A stretch of 64,000 nt of DNA from Oxytricha trifallax (lineage: Eukaryota > Ciliophora > Spirotrichea > Sporadotrichida > Oxytrichidae), in NCBI GenBank assembly GCA_000711775.1, contig ARYC01017371.1, positions 109,667 through 173,666 on the forward strand. Direction: 5' to 3'. The notes under the pieces are model-generated. The model saw only the letters and a list, made by a program, of their open reading frames with translations. It was not told the DNA's origin and did no database searches. The position numbers and the translations under genes were made by a program. Below, in pieces: positions 24,855 to 38,552 of this stretch. Each line of letters begins with the position of its first letter. Position 1 is the first letter of the stretch.

Positions 24855-27800
24855 AAAAGATAGACATAAAACAGTCTATCTTAAAAACTTAATTTTAGTT
24901 TTATCCCTACTACTATTAAGCAAGGCTACTCTAGCTTAAGATTTTAGTGAATTCTTGAATCCAAGAGAGCTGTAAAACACTTGCCCTGTAAAAAACATGT
25001 TCCCAGTATTTTACGGGGGCACTAGCAATAATTTCGTCAGGTATATGGATGCAAGTTCTGATGGCAAATATATATTAATGTGTGGTGAATCTTACTCGTA
25101 GTACAATTTTAAGATATTTTTCCAGTGTATGGGTCCCACTATACCTGGCCCTTAGATTAAGATCGAGTTGGATGCCCAAAAATTAAAGTATGAAACTATA
25201 TGTCTTATTATATATCTGGCTGGTCTAAGCCCCAGTATTAACTTCCGAACATCATAAAATAAATAATAATAATAGTACAATTTTGTGGACAGAGCTATTG
25301 AAGCCTTTGTAATGATGGTCAAAGCAGATGATGGCACATACATGTGGGGCAAATATTATCAAAATAGTGTCACAAATGCTACGATGTATGTGGGCTTGAT
25401 AAATGTCTGCAAATTTACAAATCTTAGCCCATAAAAAGTTATGGTTGCTGGTCAGATAAATTTCTACCGACCTTTCTTCGGTTTCATAGATATGGAAGGT
25501 GATAACGAAATATTCTATTAGTTTAGCTCAGCTTTATCTGAGGATAAGGTTGGTTATACAAGTATATCATTAGATATTAATATAAAACTTTATTTAATAA
25601 ATGAAGATATTGATAGAAATGGAAACCTATACGGAGGAGTGTACTTCATGAGCAAAGCTATCTAGATATTTAAGCTAAATACAAAGCAGCAAATTTTTGA
25701 TTGGCAATATTAAGTTGGCAATAATGAAAATGCTTATATGTCTGGGGGGAACCCAAATTCTTGTCTCGATCCTTCAGCAACATTTTTATACTTTGGAGGA
25801 GCAGTAGCCTTTAATGACACGAATTAATATAACATCTCGCTTAATTCCACTTATTTCAACTCTTCTATCTTATAAGTATCGGCTTCAACTGGAAGTCTGA
25901 GTTGGTTCAAGCGTAATCCAGCACTTAATTAGATAGGGAGAATGGAGTGTCTCAATAATAATGGAGGAGTAGTAGGGTGCGGAGCTTACGCAGCCACTGC
26001 ACATGTATTTAAAATAGGAACAAATGGTAAAGCTGTTTATACATATATGTTTACAGGGGATAATCCTGAATCATGTTAGGGAATACATGCTACGGATTCA
26101 CAGTTTTATATAATTTTAGAATCTTCAGCACAATCTTACACCAACACTGGGTTTAGAGACGCAGTCATAGTACAGATGGAATTAAATGGTAGGTTAAAAA
26201 AAGGACGATTCTTAACTTTAAGATCCTAATTGACATTAGCCAATATTAAAAATCTATATAGTTTTGGGGGGAGGGGGAAGTTTCCTCCCAAAGAAGGAAG
26301 TTATCTTCCCCCTACGGAATTTTCCTGTCCTATTCATAAAAATAATATAACCTTGAAAATAATAAATTATAAGAAGTTGATTTTTATATGGTATTGGTAT
26401 ATTTTATTTTTCTATCATTTTTAATGTAAAATAATATAAATTTGAATGTTGGGGCAGGAAACTTCAATAGGGGTGGGAAGCTGCATGAGTGCATGAGTGC
26501 AAGAACCAAGAAACCTCACCCAGTTATATATATTTTAATGTTTACTATTTAAAATCTTAATATTTAGAGATAGCTAAAATCTACATTATTTTATAAATTT
26601 TGCTTGTCATATATTTTAATTCTTCACAATTAACAGTTGCAATAATTTATTCTTATTCCTATTAAATTATACCTCCCCAATATTAATACCCAATTAATTA
26701 TCTTAAATATAATTTCCTATTAATTAATAATATTATAGTAATAACCTTGTAATGTTTTCAGATGGTACTTTTGCATTTGCAGGAGCCTCCAAAAGAGCTC
26801 TAAATATGAACTTTCAATATTAAGCAATGTTTTTAATGAGAATTAATCCGTTTCAGAATTCAAAAGACGACTTTGCATGTATAGGTATGAGTTCAGTTCC
26901 AGATGATGATGCTTATGGATATAATGATGATGTAGGAGCATTTTAGGATGTTAAAAACCTAATGAATCCTAATATAAAGTTGTATCAAAAGCAGGTCCTC
27001 AAAGTGACTGCAATAACTAATATTACAGGATGGAATTTAAAAGCCATTTATAAAGCTTACCAAATGTGCTTTAAAGTGAGCTTTTTCAATCCATATGAAA
27101 CTGTTAGTGGAAATTAAACAATCATTTTATCTCCAAAGGAAGTAGGAATAAATGAAAACAATACATCAGACCCAGATATTGTAGAAACATTCTCTAAAAA
27201 ACCTTTTTCATATTACCTTGGAGAAATTGGGCAATTTAAAACTTTAACTGATAGTTTTTACAAGAAATTAAAGTAAAATCCAATGACAGTAACACTTAAC
27301 ACTGGTGTCGTAATACCGAATTTCATAAATTATTCAAATGACAAACTAAGTATTTACACAAATGATACCACAATGATAAAATCCTACATGATTATGTTCT
27401 CAGGGTGTTTAAATGAAACAAGGTCAGTTTACTACTAAGAAGTACGAGTTTTAAAAAACACCCCTCCTTTTATGTATTTGACTTAGCTTAACTACACTTT
27501 TGATATAAAGAAAAATTACTAAGTTTAACTTCCACCAATTTAAGATAAAGAACGGAACTCAGAGTACACTGTATCTCTTTTCTTATCCGATTTCGCAACT
27601 TTACCTTATTTTATCAAACTTGACACTAGAAACCTTATCATAAATGTCAGACCTCTCTCACCTATTGATGTTGGTTCATATAATCTAGTTCTTAAAATTG
27701 CAGAAACAGATGCTCCTTCATACTACGCTCAGTACATTTTGAAGTTAAATGTGAAAGACCCTAATTAAACAGTTAATGTCCCTAGTAGTGAAAAATCTCT

Positions 27801-30800
27801 ATCGGGGAAAGTTTAAGATTATTCAACTGATGGTTCTGTAAAAATAGCTTTTAACTAGCTCATTGCTATACCCCCTCAAACTTTTGAACAAATTAGAGAC
27901 TCTGAATTTATTAAGCTAAACATTTAAGGCCCTTTTGAACCCTATGAATATACTTGGGAAGTAACAGAAATTACAAGCAAATATTTAAAGCTTAAGATTA
28001 CATTTGATGATCCAAGTATTATTGGTGTATACTCTGTAAGTTTAAAATTAACTCATAGAGAATATTTTTTAATTTCATGACTTAATATCTAACTCATAAA
28101 AATAGGACAAAGAAACAGTAGATATTACATTTAATCGATTCCTTATTTAAACTTAAAATGAGAAGGGAAATTACTTATCAAATTTGAAATATCAAGCTGA
28201 ATTAGCTTTAGTTATTGATTAAGATAGTGAGATCCTTCAGTCTCTTCTTGGAGTATCGACAGCAATGAAAGTAAAATAATACTATGTATTTTTATTTAAA
28301 GTTGTGCTTAGTGGTGTTATAGGGTCTTCTATGCTTGGTAACACTCTTATGTAAGTCTATTCTTTCCTTTATTCTATTGTAGGTCTTAAGCAATGAGTAA
28401 TTTGTGGGCTTTACTTAATGGACTATAGATCCTTACTTACTTTGTTTTCTTCAATGTCAACCTTTTAAATTTACTTTTAAACACTGAATTCTGTTTGTAC
28501 ATTCATATTAAGTTTATCTCACATTTACATCTTTTTCGATATGCTCATGGTCTCTCATTTTGATGTGATTCCTTTCAAAGACACAATTTATCAGAAAATC
28601 GAAGATAATGATGTGACATTCATTCCAATTAACTACAACTTTAGTCTTTATGGATATGACTCTTAACTCTTTATTATGAATGTTGCCGATATCTACATGG
28701 TCATAATGATTTTAATTGGATATTATGCAATTTACAAAGCCGTTTAATATATGTTTAAAAGGTCATAAACACCAAGATTTAAAAAGTAAGTTTTTCCCGA
28801 AATAATAACGATTTCATTAAATACAATATCTTACTTTGTTGTTTTAGGGTTTAAGAATATGTTGATGAGCAAGTTGGAGAATATAAATACAATACGATTA
28901 TAAGATTCATGATGGAGAGCTATCTTGATATGGCACTATTTTCTTATATGAATAAAGAGGTCACCTCTTGTAAAGGTAAATTAAAATCTTATTTTCATTT
29001 TTTTTACAAAAAAGAAAATGTGTTAATCAATTTCTTATAATTTAGCCTAAGAGTAAACCTCTCTATGATAATAAAGTTTAGATGTGCCATTCATTAATAA
29101 TTTATTTAAACATTTAAGCATCTCTTCCATATTTTTTTAATTTAATAAGCTTCCTTTAAGAATCCGTTAATCTTTTGGACTCGGATTCGGAATTTCTCAA
29201 GAAAAAAGTGCATTATTTTAATTTATTTAAGATATTTAAAACAAACTATATTTTCAAAATAAATGTTTGAAATTATAATCAATAAATCATTTATATTTTT
29301 ATGTATATACTAATTATGATCAATTTAAATGTAAGTTAATTAGAAAAAAATAATATTTTTGTTATGGGTTGAAACTCCCTCCTTCAATATAGTTTTGTTC
29401 TATATGGAGGATAATCTTAATATAACATCTGGTGCTTTTGCAGTGTTATTTTTTGTAAGTTAATTCATTAAATATCAAAACTTCATTTATTATCACATTG
29501 GATTCTTATCAAAATTGAAATTAGATTATATCTGTTGCTATTCCAATAGTAGGAGCTGTCTTTATTTACAAAAATTAGTAGAGAAAATTATCCATACATT
29601 CATTTCATTTTTTCCTTCAAATTATGAGTTTTTTATAATTATTTTCGTAAACAAATTATAAGTTATTTTATAATAAATTTATGCTTAAACTATGTTTTGA
29701 ATGGTAAATATAAAAAGAATTTAATTGACAATTAAACATATAAATTTTTCTTCTTTAGACTATATTTTATATACCTTAAAATTCAACTTAACTGCAAGAA
29801 AGTAAAGAATTCCTTAATAAATATGGATCAATCGTAAAAGGGATGTAATCAAATAGAGTATGGTCAAGATACTTCTTCGAAGTATTTTTTAAAAAAATTA
29901 TGTGTAATATCTGATTAAATATTAAATAATTTAATCTAAAATAATTATAAAGAAATTAATGAAGTGTTTTTGGGGAGAAGACTATATTACTGCCTGCTCT
30001 TTGCCTTCCCTCCTGACTGGGTATACTTTCAACTAGGCTTGAACTTAGTTCACTGCGTATTTGTAAGTTTAATTAAATATTTAGTGCAAGGTGTAATTGC
30101 TATTCAGTAATCTTTGATAATAATTTCATAAATATCTTCAATAATGTACTTAATCAAATGTTTTTAGTAACTTTCTTACAACATAATTGTAAGGCCATTC
30201 TTTGATTTCAAATTAAATATGCAAGAGATAGTCAATGAACTTTGCATTTTACTAGTTGCGTGTCTGTGGTTCTGTATGACTGATGCTGTACCTGATATCA
30301 CAACTAAAAATACTATATCATTTATAAATACAATTATTTAAATATTTTAAGTAAAATTAAAAATAGAATGGGTTGGGCGATTATCTTTATTATCTTAGCT
30401 ACTCTATTGAAAAGTTAAAACAGATTTGAGACACTTTTATTAAATTAAAATTATATTTATATTTTCAGAAATAATAACTACTAAGAATTGTCATATTTAT
30501 TGGCAGAGATAATTTTAATAAATAATTTTTAATAAAAGAATGACTTAATTATATGGGATATTGTTCTCATAAAGACTGGCTTAAGTTTAAAATGTTTCCC
30601 TTTTTAATTGGAATTTTGTTATCTCCTTTTCTTAAAGAATTAGCATGGCACGAAATTATTAATTTTTAATCATTTTTTCATTAAAATTAGCTCCAACTGA
30701 TTGTATGAATACTTATGATAATCTAAAATAATTAAAATTCTTTTTAAAATATATTATGTAATAGTCTTCAACCTGATTATTGTGATCATCGAAATTATTA

Positions 30801-32107
30801 AGGCAATCCATAAAAAAATATTGGAATGCAAAAATAAGAGGAAGCAGAAATATTTTGATCATGACGCCATCTCAGCTCAGTAAAAAGATGACATGAAATA
30901 TGGAAGACAATAATATTGATATATTTTTATTTTTAGGTTTTTGACATTCACCCACAGAAGGTATAGACAGAACTTAAAACACGCTCGCTGTTATTAATTT
31001 AGGGAATGAGACTATAAATAAAAGCAACAGACTTAACAAGAAATCTAAAAACGCAGATGACTTAATTCTCTAGGATATAAATGGGGAGGAGTCTAAGTTC
31101 ATTTAAAATATGTACAGTTTTTATTATACTTTCAACCAAATTTAATTGAAATCTTTTGCCTTTTTATGTAATAAGTTTGACGAATCAATTATGGATATGA
31201 TGAATCATCCAAAAGAATTCAACTCAACTTTAACTGCAAAATCTAGCAAGATTCCAAAGAAAGCTAAAAAACACATAGCTCAGCTGCCTTCATAAGATTA
31301 TAATATTTTGAGCAATATTATGGTAGTAATTATATATTATTTTATATCTAAAGATTTGACTGGTGTGTCTCCACTTCAAGAATCCTACCATTAAGACGAA
31401 TTTGAGAGGGATAATTCCGATCTGGACAATGAATTTAAACAGGCACGCATGAATAGATAGAAAATACTAGGAAATTAGGAATTTGGTTAGAAATATGATC
31501 CAAATAGAATACAGCAGAATAATCAAGTAAATTTCAATTAAAACATAAATCACTTTACTAGATTTTTAGATTTATATTATTTACCTTTTTTGTATACAAT
31601 ACAATTTTTTATTTTAAATTTCAGAGACCTTTAAAAACAATACAATTCATCAGTTTCTCCAATCAATTCAAACTTTAATGCTGAAACATAAAAAATGAAT
31701 TTTAGCAGAAATAACAGTGATAAGAAAAATAAGGGCTTTGAGACCTAACCCCCTATTTAAAATAAAGTTGAATAAGAAGTCGCTAAAACTAAAAAGAGAA
31801 AAATCGTTAAGTCAAAGAAAAGAGTTTTCTTAATAAATTATTTTTCTAATAAAAGATTTAGGGTCAAACTTCAGAATATAATTTTTTTTACAATAGAGAA
31901 CAAAAGCAGTAAAGTATTTTGTCAACATAGTAATAAGAGCAGAAGTTGTCCTCTTAGAATTCTTATTAACCTTAAAATTAGAACAGTACTCAAGAAAATT
32001 AGGATTTCTCTTCTTAGCCTTTTGAAAACAGAACTTCAAATACCTCCCAAAATAACTTGAAGAAAATGAAACCAGATATTCACGATGACTTCGATGAACT
32101 ATATTGA
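24855..32107 (+). CDS. Giant secreted/multi-TM cadherin-like (CADG) membrane protein
   Basis: Opens with a signal peptide (LILVLSLLLLSKATLAQ) and a long extracellular region (about 1000 residues). Near 27.5-27.8 kb there is a dystroglycan-type cadherin-like segment (YFIKLDTRNLIINVRPLS, then VGSYNLVLKIAE). From about 28.2 kb on, several TM segments follow (FLFKVVLSGVIGSSMLG, ADIYMVIMILIGYYAIY, LYYCLLFAFPPDWVYF, ELCILLVACLWFCMTD, MGWAIIFIILATLL, VFNLIIVIIEIIKAI). A long charged and Gln/Asn-rich cytoplasmic tail ends at TGA 32105-32107. The frame is broken many times by introns or IESs in the TM part (28.05-30.8 kb), so exon edges there are approximate. It resembles the large ciliate family of CADG/Ig-like surface proteins with a multi-TM C-terminus. 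Role unknown. The start codon was not located. Confidence 0.65.
26186..26766 (+). other. 576-bp intervening sequence (IES with ATGGT pointer, or intron)
   Basis: ATGGT at 26186-26190 and 26762-26766 flank it, and pointer excision gives Q-M-E-L-N-G-T-F-A-F-A-G in phase. A GT-AG reading (GTAGGTT at 26189 to TTTTCAG at 26761) also keeps the frame and gives L-N-D-G-T-F. The body contains the MITE-like element below, which favours an IES, but sequence alone does not decide. Confidence 0.6.
26262..26520. mobile_element. MITE-like element, family 1 copy A
   Basis: An island richer in G/C than its surroundings, with imperfect terminal inverted repeats. The left end is GGGGGAAGTTTCCTCCC and, further in, CTACGGAATTTTCCTG. 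The right end is CAGGAAACTTC...AGGGGTGGG and GAAACCTCACCC. The same left-end motifs recur in order at 51040-51110. There is no coding capacity. Exact ends and target duplication are not resolved. Confidence 0.55.
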
Positions 32108-32351
32108 GTTTCTACAAACTTCATCTTGGCTTAAGTTTAGATTAGATGCTTAGCCAACCTATCAAATAATTTCATAAATAATATTAATTACTGGAAATGA
32201 AATAGCAAAATTAATGCATTTCAATTTATCATTGCAATTAAAATATTATCACACTGACATATACTTAACTTAACCATTCTTCCATTCTAAATGAAATTTA
32301 AATTGTAAAGAATAATAATAATTAAATACTAAAATTCTGAAAAATATTTAA

Positions 32352-33821
32352 TCAAGTATTGTTACCTGAGTAAGCATTCATAAGATACGCTAATCTATCT
32401 GGCTCGGAAGTCCTCAATAATATCATAAATTGACCAAATAATTAAATAAGTTTGAAAATTTTTAAGAAATAAAAAATCTATTATTCTTCAATTCTATATA
32501 AAAACTTCTATTATTTAGTTTCTGCTAACAAACTACCTACCCAAATACTTCCTTGTAATAATCTGGTTGGATAGATTAGAAAAGTTTTTCAAATGTAAGA
32601 TGATCCCTCAAATTATCCAAAAATTCTCTTATCATTTCATGGTCCTTGTCACTTTCAATTTCTTAACTAGAATAATCTATTTTCTAGTAAAATTCAACAT
32701 CTCTCTGCCAATTTTGTTGGAATTAATGAAAAATCTAATTGGCTTTAGTTTTTAGTTTTAAAAGAACTTCTTCATCATCAAGTATAATATTTAGATCCCT
32801 CTAGAGAACACTGATTATGTTATATATTTGCATATTGTTGTAAGCGAGACTCATAAGTTACTCATCTTAAGAAGCTATTAAGAGGTCTTTTACAATTTGC
32901 ATAACAATCTAATGTTTATCCTAAAATCTTTTGAGATAAATCCATAATTAATAAATGTAAAATAAGTTTATTTGACATAGAAATAGCAAAGTAGATTTAT
33001 GAATTCTAAGACATGAGCTCTACATTCAAAATTTTAACCTTCACCAATTCTCTAAAGTATAGTATTGATATTCTTTTCACAAGCTACAAAATCTTCCATA
33101 AAATAGTTAAACTTTCCGAGTCTTAACTACATTTCCAATCCTTACAATCTCTTCTAATATTAATGGTGAGAATTTTCATTTTCTAGAACTTTTTGTTGAA
33201 ATATCATCTCTTTTGAAAGTTAATAATGAGCAAAAATAAGCTCCTTATTTTAAATGGTGATTTCTACAAGCAAATCAGTGTACCTATGCCTCATTTCTAA
33301 ATTGTCCTAGTGAAAAGTTCTGATAAGCTAATCAGCCATATATATCTATTTGAGGGATTTTGCTCTATCGAATTTCATCTGATAGAGCTAAGAGTAAAGT
33401 AATCTGATGTAAACTTCTCTGGATGATGAGTTATCAATTTTATTTTGAGTCTTCAGCTTTTTAAGAATTTGTTCTGCTTAATCAAATTATAAGCAGCAAA
33501 GTTGTAAATCAACAATCAATACCTCTGTGTCAAATAATTGATCAGAAGTAAGAATGTCTTTTCTTTCATTTTATAAAATCTTAAGAAGTTTAAAGGATTT
33601 GAGCTATTCTGGAATAGAGAGACTTAACCAAGATTTGCAAAAAGCTATAAACTATTTTATTGATTCTAAATCATTAGGATTCTCTTGGATTTAAGTACTA
33701 TTTTAGTTTTTATAAATAATTTAACAAATTACCTCAATTATTAAAGCAATGAACAATTATTCATGCATTTGAAACTCTATAGGATTGCTTTTACACAAAT
33801 CTTTTCTGATTTAGTATCCAT
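32352..33821 (-). CDS. Alpha-helical (TPR-like) protein, unrecognised
   Basis: ATG 33821 (MDTKSEKICVKAILQSFK). GT-AG introns near 33695-33733 and 32932-32987 (about 56 nt; GTCAAA...TTTTAG), and probably one before the last exon (about 32410-32535). The product is a long run of helices with repeated aromatic/Leu spacing (LDTEVLIVDLQLCCLQFDQA-like stretches, EVYIRLLYSQLYQMKFDRA) suggestive of a TPR/PCI-type solenoid, but no specific family is recognised. The final exon ends SEPDRLAYLMNAYSGNNT then TGA 32352-32354. Confidence 0.6.
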
Positions 33822-33956
33822 TTTATTTATCTTTAATGATAATAATTAGATTACACCATAAAACTTATTGTGAATAAATTAAACTTAAAAAAAAGTTATG
33901 ATAATTCTATATGCATTATGAATATTTGTCCACTATGTGAAACCTTTATAAAGGAA

Positions 33957-35534
33957 TCACTTAGTTTTCTTTGTATCTTCCTCTATTTATGATTTTCTCC
34001 CTTTTGGTTACTATGTGTCTGGTGTTGCAAAACGAGGTACGACAAATTTGAATCCCAAAAAGAATGTTATTAGCATTATGATTGGGAAGAAACTGATATT
34101 CCTTGAACCTTACCAAGCTTTCTCTAGTAGCAAAGCAAAGTGGTTCATAAGAATGAAGCAGTAAATTAGTTTAGTAAATAATTAAGATAGCAAATATCTA
34201 ACTTTTGGAGAGGGTATGTATTTATTGATAGTAGACTGGTATCTACCACAGTCCTTGGAAAGCTCAACTAAGAGAGCTAACTAAATGAAAACTATGTAGT
34301 AGATTGGATAAAAACCGTGCCATAGAGCTGATACTAACATTACAGTTAAATTGGTGTTAAAAGTTGGCTTTCCTCCGTTCTTTTTTAAGGATCTAAAAAA
34401 TATTTGATTCTTAAGCCACACATGTATAGAGTAATTCCAATGCTATTAAATTTATAAGTTAAAATGATTTATTATTACTTTTAATACAATAGCTGGATCA
34501 CTTTCAGTCTCACAAATCCAAGCGAAACCACCAATTACTCTATCCCATTGAGCTACATTATTCTTATAACCATTGAAGCCCAATCCTGAAGCTATGCATG
34601 TAGACTCTAATAGTCTGAATGCTGCATAAAATTAGAATCTTCTTGATGAAAAAGATAAGTATGTGTAAACTATCTTATAAAGCATGTTTTAATTGCCAAA
34701 TTCCTCACTAAATACATAGTTTTGTGGAAGAGTCATTCCTACTCCGGCAAACCCAACAAGTAAAACTATACAATAATTATGACTCAATCTATTCTTACGC
34801 ATTCCTTGACCCCAAGTTTTAAGAGATGCCAGTATAGTGTTTGGAACATTTTGATAATGTTCTTTTCTCTCAATCATATTAATGTAGTCTTTATACTCAA
34901 AGTAGGGTCCAAGCAGGCATCCACAGCAGCTGTAGCAATATGAAAAGAATTCCATCAATGATGGTATTGTCATTATTCTTGCTTAAATCTAATGAGGGAA
35001 TAACTCTTCTTCATAACCCTTTTAATACATTCCATCTCTATAAGCGAAACCAACTGAGGTAACTTTCAAAACTAAAACCATGCATTAAGTAGCTGTATCA
35101 ACTCTCCACCCCCCATAATCTTCAATCATTCTCTTAATATGAAGATATGACAAGAAACTGAATGAAACAGCGAAAACTGAAAAGTGAACATATTTTCTAG
35201 GTGATAACCTCATTGCTAGATAACTTAAGACTATCACTTTCATAAAGTCCAGAACACCTAATAGAAGTTGTATTTATAAATAGGATGTTAATAGTACCTT
35301 CTCTATACATGAGATATTACAAGAATGCCCCTGTTACGATTGAATAAACATGTCTAACATTTTACCCATTCAATTTTGTAAAAATCCAATTCACAATTAA
35401 TTGAATAATTATCACCACGATAAGTCTCATTTAGTCTAATAAAAGTTAAATCGCAATAAATTACCCTCTTCTTAATCAATTGAAGTTGCAATTTTTGAGA
35501 CAACATTGTCTAAAGTCCTCACTATTAAAGACAT
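33957..35534 (-). CDS. MBOAT lysophospholipid acyltransferase (MBOAT5/LPCAT3-like)
   Basis: ATG 35534 (MSLIVRTLDNVVSKIA). Multi-TM protein with hallmark segments in order: YLAMRLSPRKYVHF, MIEDYGGWRVDTATQCMV, VGFAYRDGMY, FFSYCYSCCGCLLGPYFEYK, then GLGFNGYKNN. The invariant His is in SALWHGFYPIYYIVF, preceded by the Asn-containing loop. This is the pattern of membrane-bound O-acyltransferases that re-acylate lysophospholipids in the ER (Lands cycle). The C-terminus is KKTK, a canonical dilysine ER-retrieval signal. Introns interrupt near 35430-35460, 35260-35300 and 34435-34490. It ends at TGA 33957-33959. Confidence 0.87.
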
Positions 35535-35755
35535 CGTAGTATCTTATCTTAACTGCAAATCTAAATTAAATTTATAGTCCAAATTATATAATGATTCTTA
35601 ACTAATAATAGAATGGAAATGACTTAAAATCTATCAATTTATGTATCTAATCTCTATTTGACTTAATTTTAAAACAATCAATCTAAAATATATATCGAGT
35701 GAAACATTCTTAAATTTATTATTTAATTTGAGGTTGGTTGTGAAAAATTCTTAAT

Positions 35756-38340
35756 TCATTAAGCCATGCTCTCTGTATGAATTTAATTCTTTGAACTTTC
35801 ATCTAATGACTCTAATGGCTTATTTTGTTGAGTTCCGTCTTCGATATTTTTGCTTGAATCAGTACCATTTTAATATTATATGGCACTGCCATTCGCTTGG
35901 GGAGGTATGCTTGGTGGTTAGAATTATCCAGCTGGATACTACTATGGATGATAGCCCTACTATTAAGGATAGTGTTAAGGATAATCAATAAAGTAATTTA
36001 ATATATTGTGCATTATTAATTTTTAACTTAAGTGAATAGTAATTAGGAGGATACTGATAGCCTGAAGCATAATATTGGTTATAGTAAGCTTATTGTTACC
36101 CATAGGCTCCACCGTAATAACCTTAATAATTCACGCCTGGAGGAGGATAATTATATTAAGGTACTGGAGGGTAAGCTCCCTAAACAGGGGGGACTTATTA
36201 CCCATAAGGGATTTAAGCAGGGGGTGGCCTATAAGGATAAGGGGGTTAACCATATTAATAGGGAGTTGCAGGACCAGGACCTGGCATTGGAGGTCTAACT
36301 TCTTATTTATAAGATTTGAAAGTACTTTGAGCTCCGATCTACGTCTGCTAAGTTGACTAAAAAACTTGTTATTGCTGTAAAAATAAATCCTTTGTCAAAT
36401 CTGACTTTTGTTCAGCAAGAAGGTTTGAAGAACCCTAGTTCGATTTTAAGTCAGGATGATCTTCCATTTGAGAATCTTCAGGATGCTACCCGTTTTAATT
36501 AATGGGTTCAGTTATTGACGAAGCAATCTATATCGAAGGGGATTATTGCTGATATAACTATGGAGCTTGTTACATTGCAATCTGCTTATTTAATTCTATT
36601 TATAAAAATTAAGCAAATCTTTGTTTGAAATACAGAGAGATAGTCATAATTTTTAATTTTATTTTGCTTATCATCATTGACATATGAACTCTTAGTAGCA
36701 GTCTAAGATTCATTGTAATTAGTAGTTTAATAACTTTGAACATGACGACTTGCATCATTTGAGTAATATTAAGAAACAGCGGGAGGAGCTTAAAATCCAT
36801 ATTTAATGCCATTTTATACTCCGTTTTCGAGTTACTTATTCGGCTAGCCTGAAGCAAAGATTTGTTGATTTTAAATAGTTTTTTGTTCTTACTCTGCCTG
36901 AAATTAAGCATAACTCACAAGGCGAGGACCCTCTCCAGAGGCTGTAATTGCCTTAAACTTAGCCTTCTATTCCTTTTCTTCCTTCAGGGTTTAAAGGAAA
37001 ATATGAAGTTCTTCTTCAGGTGTTATCTCCTCAGCTTGCTACTTTTTCTTCTCTTTAATAATTGTTTATCATATAAACTCAAACTTACTGTTTTCTGGGC
37101 AATCTGCTGAAGGATGGTTTGTGCTTCCGCAAATATTGCAATAAATGTTGCTTGTATTTCCAAGTATTATGAAAATAATATAAATCATGTATTTGACTTT
37201 TAATTCTCACTTTAAATCTTAATTTTTTAAGATGTGCAATAATCTCTCAGGACACTCATAAAACTTGTGACCTTATTCACCACAGTTTTCACACCATCCT
37301 TTCTTGGTTTTAGTAGTTAAATGATCATAGGCAACCATTTAGTACTTCTTGTCTTCATCCGTCTGTAAAATGATGGCCTCGATCATTTACACAAAATAAT
37401 GCTCACTTCAAATATTTATCATCCTATTATTTAAGTTTTTGATATTTATGAATTGCACAACCTTTAGCCAAGTGATCATCTGTGTTTGCTGTGACAAGAA
37501 CATAAAGAGGTTCATTTTCATCAGCCTCTTCTTTATTGTATATTTTATTCTATAAAATTGGTTAACACATTCGAAATGATTACCTTATTCTGAGAACCAT
37601 GACCTCTAATTTGAATTTTGCATTTGCTTTCTCTCTCTAGTTTCTATTGAGTTGTACCTCCTGGTCCAATAATTTGGCCTATATAATTAAGCATGGGATT
37701 ATCTGGATCAGGAATCGGAATTTTCTTGAACTTTTTAGGAGGTTTATAGTCAGGAGGCGCCTAAAAGTTTAATTAGTCAATTTATCTTACGATATAAGAT
37801 GGATCCATTTCCACAAGCTCAGACACAATTCGATTTCTCTCTTTATAGTACTTATCTTTTAGTCTTTAATCTCTTGTATTCATTCTCAAACCAGTTTTTG
37901 GGTCATATATTGGCTCTGGACTAGGAGATCTTATATCTGCATCATTCTATTCGAAATCTGCCACTGCAATTCTTCTCTATAAATCATCCAGCCTATGTCT
38001 CCCTAATTTAAGATTAACCTTAACAAAAGCTTACTAATCCAAATTTCAAATTCTTCGATTGTGTAATTTCTGGGAATAAAGCCAAAAGTTTAAGGAGTAA
38101 AAGTTTTCTCATAATCTGCCCCCCAACCATTTTTTCTTGAACCTAAAAGGAATTAAATGTAATATTTCGATTACTATGCTCTTCAGCTTCCCATCTGCTC
38201 ACTCTGGCTATAATTAAAAATAAATCGAAAAAAAGATAAATACTATTGGCTTCCTTGTAAAAAGGATCAATTTTTTGTAGTTAAACTGGCTCAGATTAAT
38301 TTTCCATTCCGATTATAATCGAAGCGGTGTTTGCACTCAT
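35756..38340 (-). CDS. SF1: Splicing factor 1 / branchpoint-bridging protein
   Basis: ATG 38340 (MSANTASIIIGMENQSEP). A SRW-containing N-terminal segment is followed by the SF1 helix-hairpin region (IYDPKTGLRMNTRDQRLKDK, DPSYVAPPDYKPPKK). The KH-QUA2 RNA-binding domain contains NYIGQIIGPGGTTQQKLE and IQIRGHGSQN. At least two CCHC zinc knuckles follow (one near 37280: C-x2-C-x-E-x-GH; one near 37130). A Pro/Gly/Tyr/Gln-rich tail (PPYPYRPPPAQIPYG style, 36.05-36.35 kb) ends at TGA 35756-35758. SF1 recognises the intron branchpoint during early spliceosome assembly. Several introns or IESs interrupt it (around 38.2, 37.77, 37.55, 37.4, 37.2 and 36.0 kb). The call is firm; exon edges are approximate. 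Confidence 0.87.
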
Positions 38341-38552
38341 TTTTGTTTTTAATATTTATAATAATTAATATATTAGAATTTGTACTTAAGAGTGCAATAA
38401 ATCAATGCGAATCAGAAAATCTATTTATTTATAGTTAAAACATTTTTCAAATAATTTTTAAGGTGTTAAATAAATTTAGCTCATTAATATTTATGAACAT
38501 TTTATACCTCTTTCTATTGAAATTTATTACATATAATTCTAAATTTATAAAT
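38341..38552. other. Divergent intergenic region SF1 / channel
   Basis: About 210 bp of AT-rich DNA between two divergent starts. No motif recognised. Confidence 0.4.

Noticed and set aside
36075-37110. Plus-strand frames over SF1
   Set aside because: Antisense of the Pro/Gly-rich tail and zinc-knuckle part of SF1.
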